Shown here: positions 49,869 through 58,670 of the stretch, in pieces | How positions within the stretch are numbered: the first letter of the stretch is position 1 | Layout: the number at the start of each line of letters is the position of its first letter | Assembly: GCF_010183535.1 (NCBI RefSeq) | Contig: NC_071329.1 | Coordinates: 11,842,001 to 11,906,000, forward strand | Origin: Caenorhabditis remanei | Lineage: Eukaryota > Nematoda > Chromadorea > Rhabditida > Rhabditidae | DNA: 64,000 nt | Reading direction: 5' to 3' | The notes under the pieces: model-generated | Database searches by the model: none | Told to the model about the DNA's origin: nothing | The model's input: only the letters and a program-made list of their open reading frames with translations | Translations under genes and position numbers: made by a program

Positions 49869-51599
49869 ATGAGCCATCACTATTCTAATCCAATCATCCA
49901 TTTTTGCTTTCTGATTCTACTTTTTTCATCGTCAGGTTGGTTGTGATTTTTGCCGCCAACCGGCTTTCTTTCCCTTCAAAAAGGCTTAATTGAGGAGACG
50001 CAAGAGACGGCACTTGAATCGCTTTGACACCCTATAATTTTCGGATTCTCGCGCATTTCACTAATGGACGCTCAAAAACATATTGCTTTCTAGTTACTGG
50101 GAGGAAACAGAAATCGCTAATTGCTCAGAAAATGTCGCTTTTTTGACAAGACGAGATGGGGAAAGCTAATCCGCATATGTATATGTAGAATGGTGCTTTC
50201 TTGAACAGTACCACTCCATCGTATTGAAGATGCGCGATATCTGCTGAACTGAAAATTGATTTGAAGGAAATATCAGTTTGAAAATTATATTTCTCCAGGG
50301 CGGTTTGTAGAAAAAAGTTGTCACTCAAAGATCTGTACAGTATGTTGAGCTTTTTCACAGTAGCACCCAATCGAGTCCAAATCTTTGTGTTCTTTTTCTT
50401 TTCCGAAACCCGGAAAAGCTTATGACGGATATAATCCTGGAAAACCCATAAAAAGGAGTGGACAACCTCTATTTCTCTCCACATGTCGCCAGTCGGCACC
50501 CCGTTCATAAAACATAAAATGCTTGTATTTGTGACCTGTGAGACGCCACGCATCTCAATTTAATGGTGTCCATAACTTTCACCTTTCTTTTAGAATCCAT
50601 TCACACATTGGCACCAAAGAAGGCGCCATCGGAACGTTTAGTTCCCATCGGATCGACGACTGCATTGGAATGTGAACCTTACACATCAGCAAACGCCACG
50701 TGGTATCGTGACAAACATGTCATTGCAGTCGTTGAAGGACATAAAAATGCAATTTTGAATGGAAGAGTTCCACGTGGAGGAGAAGAAAGAATTCCTGACA
50801 TTGGGTTTCTGGTGATTTACGATGTACAGAAAGAGGACGAAGGAATATATTATTGTCAAAGAGAGAATGATACGAAATGGGGAGAAGTATTCCAATTGAA
50901 AGTTGCTTTTGTGGATGAAGTTTCTGAAAATGAGAAGATCAAAGTGGAACCGATAGTGCCGATTCTTGGGAGGCCTCTGGTACTGAAATGTCCTGTTCCA
51001 AACGCCTATCCTCCACCGAAAATCACTTGGACTGTGGTAAGAAAATTGAAAATTAAGGAGGTTAATCTGATGTGTTAATTTACAGAACTCACTTCCCATC
51101 TCACATATTTCATCAGATTACTTCTCTTTTCCAAATGGAACACTTATCATTTCCCATTTCTCTTACCATCATTTTGGATATTTCGAGTGCAATATCAACA
51201 ATTTCGCTGGTCATTCTTCTGTAAATGCATTCATAGATTCGAGAGATCTTGTTGCAACTTTTGGTAAATTCATTGCTATGATACTCTTCATTATTAATTT
51301 CATTTTCAGAATCCCTCAAACCAACATTTATAAACGGCTGCTCAGCCGCTCTTCGAAGTTCTCTTTTCATGTTTCTTCTCGGATGCCTCGTCACTTCTGG
51401 AGCAGTTTTAATCTACCTTATCTGTGCAGTCTGTCTTCTAAAACCAGGTCGTCCTCGTCGAGTTCTTCGTCCTACATTCTGGTCAAGAACAGATCCTCGC
51501 TTAGCACCTGGATTCAGAAAAGCAGTTGTACCTCTACCGGATTGTTTTGTGAATGCAAGAATGTTACCTCCGCCAGCTCAAAATCTACCAAATGCTTAG
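49869..51599 (+). CDS. zig-10: Two-immunoglobulin-domain transmembrane protein, ZIG-10-like
   Basis: Four exons: 49869-49935, 50594-51036, 51086-51263, 51310-51599, giving 325 residues. A signal peptide ends near residue 23 (IIHFCFLILLFSSS). Ig1 has LECEPY, ATWYRDKHVI and the DEGIYYCQREND cysteine motif. Ig2 has VLKCPVPNAYPPPKITW and GYFECNINNFAG. A transmembrane helix (residues about 246-270, SLFMFLLGCLVTSGAVLIYL) leads into a 55-residue basic, Pro-rich tail ending PPPAQNLPNA. A TTCAG acceptor 3 bases before the ATG marks trans-splicing. In C. elegans the two-Ig protein ZIG-10 mediates epidermis-neuron contact that sets synapse density. The symbol rests on layout and likely position and should be taken as tentative. 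Intron 1 holds a long antisense frame. Confidence 0.85.
50125..50553 (-). CDS. Antisense 142-codon frame inside intron 1 of the zig-10-like gene
   Basis: An uninterrupted ATG-to-stop frame, starting MRGVSQVTNTSILCFMNG, runs almost the full length of the 658-base intron on the opposite strand. Its composition is protein-like, with blocks such as FLWVFQDYIRHKLFRV and FSSADIAHLQYDGVVLF, not the biased content of the T-rich flanks. I recognise no family. It could be a nested single-exon gene, a retroposed fragment or, less likely, chance. Confidence 0.35.
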   Translation of the reverse strand: MRGVSQVTNTSILCFMNGVPTGDMWREIEVVHSFLWVFQDYIRHKLFRVSEKKKNTKIWTRLGATVKKLNILYRSLSDNFFLQTALEKYNFQTDISFKSIFSSADIAHLQYDGVVLFKKAPFYIYICGLAFPISSCQKSDIF

Positions 51600-52049
51600 A
51601 AATCAGTCGTCGAATAGTTTTTTAGATAGAAAATATTTGTACATCAAGTGTTGCCAAATGAGAAATTATTTTCAGGAATTCAATTGTTCAGTTTGCTATC
51701 ATTTTATTACGGGTTACTACGTGTATCTCTTTTTATCATAATAAAACATAATAATTGAAACCCCTGCACACTATTTAAAAATTGTTATTTTCAAACTCAT
51801 GGGCAGACATCCAGGGGAACATCTTGATGAAAATTTGTCATGCTGACATATCAAAAAAGGAAATATTTTGATCAAAAAGCTCCAGGGCAACAGTTCAAAA
51901 GAATGAATTTCTCCAATGCTTCCACACCCTTTTTATCATTATTTCCCATGTCAATAGTAATATTTTCTTATCTTTTTCCTTAAACTAACACTTCTCCAAT
52001 GGAACTTTAAAGTTTCGCTTTCTATTGATTTTTGACAATTCATTTCCCA
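51600..52049. other. Spacer, no gene seen
   Basis: Holds the 3' UTR of the Ig gene and about 300 bases before the next start codon. Nothing else is seen. Confidence 0.5.
51740..51745 (+). terminator. Poly(A) signal of the zig-10-like gene
   Basis: AATAAA about 140 bases after the TAG. Confidence 0.65.
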
Positions 52050-53435
52050 ATGGAAAAGCAAAAAGTACACGTGGAATCATGGCACGATGGTCCCGATTCC
52101 ACTGCTCCCAATACTCCATTTCGCCACGTGTCTCTTTTTGAAAATCAAACAATGAAGGAATGGGATTCAAGTGAAATGCTTCCTCGAGTCCCTCGTTCAC
52201 TGAAAATTGTCTTCTTTATCTCAAGTTTTATTCTACTTCTTTATTTTCTATGTGCATCAACTCGTGACTCCAGTCAGAAAAGTATTCAATTCAATCACAA
52301 AAATGGAGAAATCGGTAAGTGTTTACTAGCTTTAGTGCTTTGAAACTTTGGTATTTTCCAGGAGATCAATTATTTTCCCTGTTTTCCCATATTGGTGTTG
52401 CACGAACAATTGGAAGAACTCCAGTTATCAACACGGTCAATAATGCAGAGCTGATTGAACAATTATCGAAGGTCGTTGTTCTCCGATTCCCATCGATTCT
52501 AAACCAGTTTTCAATAGTTATCCAGCCGGTGAGTTTTTTTTTAAATCTTCAGTTCTTCCTTCCAACTTATAACCACAACAAAGATGAGTTTCCAGATAAC
52601 TCCAGTAAACGGAAACCTTGGAACTGACGAGGTCTCTTATGAAGATTCAATCGAAAGATTTTCAAAATATGCCACGTTGAGCATAATGGTGGACGGTATT
52701 TTCTATCCAATTCTGTTTACCTTGGTAATATTGGTTTTCAGGAAACGGGTTCAAAAGCTACAAATATTTTGACAGCATACGATCAGAAATCCGTTTATGG
52801 ATGCTGGGAAATGCTGAAAATTTGCAAGAAGCAAAGAATTTGCTCAGTGAATCTCTTCGAGATAACTTTAAGTGAGTTTTCTGAGAAGTACAGTAATGCA
52901 ACATCTTAAAATTTCAGATTATGCGTTCACACAACTTCAGAAACTCAGAAGAACTTCACAATCAAAGCTGTTTCTGAAATGTTGAATCATTGTGAGTTGT
53001 CTATAGTTATTTCAAAAGTGACTGAAAATCTAGTTCGTTCCAGACACAAAAGAAAACGATCGGGTGATGTTGGCGGTTTCAGCGACAGATCCAGGATTCA
53101 TTCGAAATATATTCCAGGATAAAAGAATCAAGAAATTTGACATTGAGAAGGTAAGAATAGTAAATCCATGGAGCTTTTCATTGTGAATTCTTTTTCAGTT
53201 TTCCCTAGTGAGTTCTCCTCCGGAACTTCAATTGACATTCTCCAGAATCTATTGTGATGCTGTCTTCATCACATTTCCTTACTCGTCATTCGGATGGTGG
53301 ATGGGTTATTTGGCAAGAGAAGAGAAGAGTCCCGTGTTTTATTTTGATCCAGATGCCTTCCCATTACAAAATACAACAATTCAGAATGACATGTTTCCTC
53401 CAAAATGGAAAAAAGTATCGAAGAAAATTGAATGA
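52050..53435 (+). CDS. GT11 (alpha-1,2-fucosyltransferase)-like type II membrane protein
   Basis: Seven exons: 52050-52314, 52362-52528, 52596-52695, 52742-52871, 52918-52991, 53044-53150, 53199-53435, giving 359 residues. A cytosolic N-terminus of about 48 residues and one signal-anchor (RSLKIVFFISSFILLLYFLC) give the Golgi type II layout. GDQLFSLFSHIGVARTIGRT corresponds to the GNQMFQYA...A...GRTP entry motif of family 11, and the C-terminal FITFPYSSFGWWMGYLA to its STFSWW.A.L motif. The donor-binding H.RRGD motif, expected near residue 225, instead reads CVHTTSETQ. It may therefore have lost or changed GDP-fucose use. Worms have many GT11 genes, several of them fast-evolving. Confidence 0.8.
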
Positions 53436-53468
53436 TCTCTTTTGACTAATTTCGAATGAAATTATTTA

Positions 53469-53918
53469 TTATTTGGGACAGAAACTCAACATATGACAAA
53501 TAACGTTTTCATTAATTTTATCGTGAATTGCCATTAGAAACCTGTAGACTTTGTCTTCAACATTCTGATCAATGATGTGGCAAATGGCTTCCAAAAAGTC
53601 GAATTCCGGAACTAGATGATTACACACTTTCTGAAATTCTTCTAGAGTAAATTGAAGTTATGATTTTTCTTCATACATCTACAGTTGTTCCAATTGTGAT
53701 TCGGGCGAAATTAGCAATTTTAGCTATTGTGTTTTTGATAGCAATAACTCCATCCAAGCAGTTTGTACAAACAGGAGACAGTGAAGGATCTGTTGGTTCC
53801 GTCTGCAAATAATTGTACTCGATTGAAACAGATATCTCATACTTACTTTCAACGTTAATTGTGAACTATGAACGAATAAAAACATAGTTAGAAATAAAAA
53901 TGAAAATTGCCAATTCAT
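53469..53918 (-). CDS. Saposin-like protein
   Basis: Three exons: 53918-53847, 53802-53683, 53630-53469, giving 117 residues. A signal peptide (MNWQFSFLFLTMFLFVHSS) is followed by one saposin B domain with the six-Cys pattern: CTNC, VCNHL, AICHI, and CHMLSFC at the end. Worm saposin-like (spp) proteins are small secreted lipid-interacting proteins of lysosome-like vesicles or the gut lumen, several of them membrane-permeabilising against bacteria. Which role this one has cannot be told. The third exon starts at the ATTTCAG at 53631-53637; the nearer CTCTAG would break the frame. TAATAAATAA overlaps the stop and supplies the poly(A) signal. Confidence 0.88.
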
Positions 53919-54445
53919 AATTGTGGTTAACCTCAAAACAAAAATGTTTTTGAGGTTTTATCATTGGAATGATAATGATAGAATAGTATGAAAACTATCA
54001 AATTAATAAGTGCATTCATCAAAACATTGTAATCTCTTTCGTCATTATGAGCTCTGTCAAATTACTTGGTCAAAAGTCATGAAGAACTTACTTACTTATC
54101 AAGAATTAAAAATTTACGAGAGTATAGTTGTTTCACAAAACCAGAAACTGTTTGATAGTTTTGAATGTCATCTTCATTTCAGACAAATATAGTCAAACCA
54201 AAAACATTATTTGGGGTATTTTGGGCTTATTCAGTGAATGGGAAAGAAATTGTGAAAGAATCTAACAGAAATCGAATACACATATGTTCAAATTCTACCT
54301 TAAAAGAGAAAATTTCAAACTTTTCAGTAAAATAATGAGCTCACAAAGTTTTGAAGTTAAGGTGCAATGAAGCAAAGCCAGGTATAATCACTTGAAGCGC
54401 AGGAATGTAACAAATTTGGAATGTTTGAGAAATGATCAAATGAAA
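53919..54445. other. Spacer, no gene seen
   Basis: About 530 AT-rich bases between the saposin-like gene start and the 3' end of the F-box gene. Nothing recognised. Confidence 0.5.
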
Positions 54446-55710
54446 TCAATTCCAAACCACCATTCTGAAAAACGCTGAACGAGAAAGAATCGAAGCTCTC
54501 TTTCCATCACTTTCTCTTATGACATCATAGCAATTCTCACCATGGAAATATATGGGATAAGTACAGAAGTTGAATATTCTGGAAAAAATAATGCATTTGA
54601 GTTTAAAAATAGTTTAAAAAAATAAAAATAATAAAAACGCTTTCGAATTTTTGTCGCTAAGCAATACTTACTTTGTATTATATGGAAAAATGAGTGGCCT
54701 TTTCGTTGAATCAAATTGTACAATAGGCACTTGATCCAATATTACATCTGCTCGAAGATCCCCTTCAAAACAAAAATCCATTGCTTCGACTGCCTCCAAG
54801 TTTTGAAATGCTTCACCTTTTATCCATTTTCTGATGATTTCATTCAACTCCGTCTCTACAAGAAAAACGTCAACTAAACTGATGTTACGACCACCGAATT
54901 GCTTCAAAAGATTCATTCCGAATTCTTCAGCATGCTCCAAGTGAATGTTTTCGACTTCCAATATTTTCGATGTATTGATTAAGTCACCATTCACAGAGGG
55001 TTCAATCTTTAAAAAGTCCAAATTTGAATACTGATTTAGAAACGAATCCAATTGCTCCGATTCTAGCGTTCCATAACCGGTTAAATGAATCTCATTCACA
55101 TTTTCAAACTTTGCAGTTCTTTTCGAAAATGCGCTCACATCAATTTTCAGGCAACTTGGGGCTGTTAAACGAAATAATGAGTTGAAATGGTCATTCCACT
55201 TTCTTCTGAGTGTTTCGCTGATGTGATCCACTCTTATAAAACAACATTTTTCATCATTTTTGACACTGAAAATTAGTTTTGGTTGGGGAGTTCTATAAAA
55301 TCTATTTTAAAAAATTGTTCACACCTGAATCTATATTTTTGAAATTCAGAAACCGGATTCCAAGTGATGATATCTCGAAGACCTAATAATCTAAGACTAC
55401 CCAATACATACAAAGCAACTTACTCTGTCAGGAAATATTCTCCAAATTTCAATTTTATCGCTTTTTCTACTTCTGAAAATTCCTTCAGTTTAAAAACTGT
55501 CTTTAGTATTCCTGCGTCGTCTTCAATTTTAACCGATTGTTTATTTTCTTTAACAATATGCCATAATTTCGGAACTTTTATCGTTGAAAGAATCACACAA
55601 CTTTTGGATCGTTTTGAGCAGAGAGACATTGCAAATACATCGGAAAAATCCATATTGTTCAGAATGTTTTCTTGCACTAAATGTGGAAAATTGAAGAATT
55701 TCATAGGCAT
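54446..55710 (-). CDS. F-box protein with FBA_2 domain
   Basis: Four exons: 55710-55424, 55390-55325, 55265-54672, 54578-54446, giving 359 residues. The N-terminal F-box begins FFNFPHLVQENILNNMDFSD. The C-terminal FBA_2/F-box-associated domain has LNEIIRKWIKGEAFQNLEAV, and the closing block (YDVIRESDGKRASILS, then FRMVVWN) is typical of the large, rapidly evolving nematode F-box families. F-box proteins bring targets to SCF ubiquitin ligases through SKR/Skp1. Intron 1 would be only 33 bases (or 27 with the earlier AG), the only choices that keep the frame. The more obvious acceptor TATTAG leads to a stop, so either an ultra-short intron or a damaged gene must be assumed. A CTTTCAG acceptor is 1 base before the ATG. 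Confidence 0.8.
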
Positions 55711-56231
55711 TCTGAAAGTGAAATGAATTAGGAATGAGGTAAATTTCAGAAAAAGAAACAGGAAGGATGGGCAAACCGTATTATCGATTCTAATATGCCA
55801 GAATCAATACGAAGCATCTGTGTATCCGCGTAACGGGTCACCGTCGACGAGTGAGGACAGGGAATGTTTGTTTTGAGACCGTCATACAGTACCGGTCAAT
55901 AGGTAATGAACTGGTCGTTTTCAGTTGAAAATGTCCGACTTTGAGGGTGTATCATGGTAATATTGATTGTCCGATCAACTAGGTTTTTAATGAATCATAC
56001 AGATCAAATGTAGAGCTTTCTTTTTGTAGTTGACAACATTTTTGTACGGGTACTTCCCAGAGAGTTATTGCCATTTTAAGACGATAGATCAAAAATTGCT
56101 TTTTTTTAGCACGGAAATTCACCGACTTGAGGTAGAAATTACTTTGCCAATACGTAACTTGCCAGTACTGTATAATAGAAAAATACTTTATGTATTCAGT
56201 ATACAATACATGTATTCACAGTTCATTCAAA
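55711..56231. other. Spacer, no gene seen
   Basis: About 520 bases between the F-box gene start and the 3' end of the next saposin gene. No exon is seen. Confidence 0.5.
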
Positions 56232-58253
56232 TTATTTACAGAAAGGAACATGCTTGCAGAACGTCTCCGGCTGAATGCTATTTTCAAATGCATCCCATTT
56301 TTGAAATGCCTTATCGATAATGTTTGCTTTGAAGAGATTACATGGAGTAGCGAGAATCATCAACTGTGGAATAGACAGAAGGAGGTCACATACTTTCTGT
56401 AAATTTTGAATTTCTCATATTATAAAAAAACTCAGTTCGTACTCCAAGAGCTCCAGTGATTTTCACACGGACAACCTTTTCGAACGACATGATTCTTGTT
56501 TTGACAATAGTCACCGCATTTTCACAAATATCACAGATGATGTTCGTCTGAAATTTTACAATTTGAATTGAGGAAAATAGGACAATTCTAAATGTGAGGA
56601 CAAGGAAAAAGGCGATTGGAAAGTTTGCAACTATTCTACTGTACTCACGTTAACATTTGTATTATTTTCCTGGAAAAAGGATTATGTCAATAAATCGTTA
56701 ATTAGCCTCTAAACTTACTAGAAATGGGATAGGGGCTAAGTCACTCTGAAAATGGAAAAAAGAGAAAATACAACAAAATTCAGTGTGAACTCACTGGAAG
56801 TGGATACGGTAGAGTGTACGGTGTATTAGGAGTGATTCCCTAGAATACCGTTTTCAGAATTCAAAATTTCCATTCGGGAACTGGAATCGAATCGAGAAGC
56901 TACACAGGTGAAATAGCATAGAGACATGAGAGAGACGAGACAAATCACCTCGGGAGAATCTTTTGGTTTCGGAGGGAAAAGAGTTGGAAATGCAGTTGGA
57001 AGTAGGTGGGGAAGCTGAAAATCGATATGAAGCTCTTGGATTTTCAATTGGAATCGAACTGACAGTAGGCAACTTGATGGTAGGTAATTTGAATGGAGGG
57101 AGAGTTGGAAGAGCAGTTGGGAGAAGGTGTGGAAGCTGAAAATAAAGTTGGATTGATGGATAATCAGTTGGAAAGGAACTGACAGTTGGTAACTTAACCG
57201 TTGGTAGTTTGAATGGAGGAAGAGTTGGTAAAGTTTTCGGAATGATTTCAGGAATTTTGATAGTTGGTACTGCTTTTGGGATGATATTGATTGTTGGCAG
57301 AGCAGTTGGAAGTATATTTGGAATTTTTATCTGAAAGTAACATAATTTCCAGTTTACCATATATATATCTTTGTATACCGTTGGGAGTTTTGGAAGAGCC
57401 GTTGGAAGAAGATTTGGAAGCTGTCAACTTATTCATTATTCTCGAAAATTTGTATTTTTTTTCTTACCGTTGGAAGTCCGATGTTGATCAATTTTTCTTG
57501 TGGTATCCGATTTTGGATCTATGAAATATTATGAAAAAAACACACGGAAAAGCGAAAACAGGAGAAAATATGGGGATGAAATTGAAATGACAAAAGGGAA
57601 AGTTCTTGTTTTTTTCAATTCCTACCGAAGGAGATTCATCTTTCTTGTCCGGATTCAGAAGATCCGGAATTTTGAATGTTGGTAGCACGAAATCCAATAC
57701 TTGTTGAAGAGCTTTCTGGAAAAATAAGCTCTACGAGTTCTGATACTGTTGCTAGACAAAGGGAGTACGGTAGCACCTTTTCTAGATATTAAATAAGTCA
57801 TTGTGACTTCATAATCTTTTTGTTACTTCCTTCTTCACCAAAATATAAGTTTTTGATGTACCCGATAGAAAGAATCAACCATTCCTTCGTTAATAGAACA
57901 CATTTCTTCTTCTACACTTATTACGTGACATGTCTTCACACTCTCTCACCTTGTGTTGCAGCACCTACCCTAGTAATATCAAGGCGTTGGTGACCTAGTT
58001 TGATCGCCGCCCGGTTAGCTCAGTCGGTAGAGCACCAGACTCTTAATCTGGTTGTCGCGGGTTCGAGCCCCGCATTGGGCTTATGTTTTTGCTTTTTTGA
58101 ACATCTATTCCCAAGTTACAAAAATAATATTTTGTTACCGTGTTCACTGCAGGTAATCTTTAAATAACTTACAGTTTCATTGTATTTTTGTTCCACGATT
58201 GCATACGAGCTAGTAAAAAGAATCGAGAATATAAGGAACCGATAGATTGGCAT
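56232..58253 (-). CDS. Saposin-like protein with a Leu-Pro-Thr repeat arm
   Basis: Twelve exons: 58253-58173, 57715-57626, 57518-57468, 57420-57379, 57330-57184, 57135-57064, 57014-56949, 56839-56795, 56745-56719, 56669-56649, 56547-56443, 56396-56232. All introns are phase 0, giving 303 residues. After a signal peptide (MPIYRFLIFSILFTSSYA) comes an arm of about 190 residues with repeated LPT units, e.g. LPTALPTLPPFKLPTIKLPT. A C-terminal saposin B domain follows with six Cys: CDIC, VCDLL, TPCNL, FCKHVPFC. Exons 5-7 end or start at near-identical junctions (ACT|GTCAGTTC; TTTTCAG|CTTCC), evidence of exon duplication. The saposin domain suggests a lipid-binding secreted protein; the proline-rich arm has no known function. 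Intron 1 contains a tRNA-Lys gene on the other strand. The model assumes two repeat-flanked introns that could also be read through. Confidence 0.8.
57765..58161. repeat. Duplicated 397-bp tRNA block, copy 1
   Basis: Begins GTACGGTAGCACC and ends GCAGGTAATCTTT. Copy 2 at 59439-59835 has the same length and only scattered differences by eye. The tRNA-Lys inside is identical. It lies in intron 1 of the LPT-saposin gene. Confidence 0.9.
58009..58081 (+). tRNA. tRNA-Lys (anticodon CTT), copy 1
   Basis: 73 bases without intron. The acceptor arm GCCCGGT pairs with ATTGGGC, with T as discriminator. The A box is TAGCTCAGTCGG and the B box GGTTCGAGCCC. The anticodon stem CCAGA/TCTGG holds loop CTCTTAA, so the anticodon is CTT (58042-58044), reading AAG. 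A T-run just downstream (TTTTTGCTTTTTT) can end Pol III transcription. It lies antisense inside a protein-coding intron. Confidence 0.97.
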
Positions 58254-58670
58254 TTCGTTAGAAGAAGAGTTTCAAATGTGACTCTTCAGGTTCTTTTCAT
58301 ACGTCAGACGTTTTATAAGGCTTGTTTTTGAGCTGTACCTTTGACATTCTTTGCTCTTTTTGTATCATTTTCTTATCTCTAATAATCCGGTTATCAATCG
58401 AAAACAAGATGTTTGTTATGAACAAGTAATTTATTGAATAGTTTAGAATACTATTAAAAACACGGAAAACTGGGAAGAATGGAGAAAAATTGAAGAAAAG
58501 AGGAAGAATGGAACGAATCAAAGACCGGCACATTGTCAGAAAAAAGGGAAAAAAGGGAACAGAAATCAGACTATTTGGAAGTGAAACCAGTGAAAATGAT
58601 GAGGTATGAAGAAAGGAAACGACTAGAAATACGAAAAACCTGATGAAAGAATTCAAAAAATGTTGAGAAT
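58254..58670. other. Spacer, no gene seen
   Basis: About 420 bases between the saposin gene start and the 3' end of the FAM89-like gene. No exon. Confidence 0.5.
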
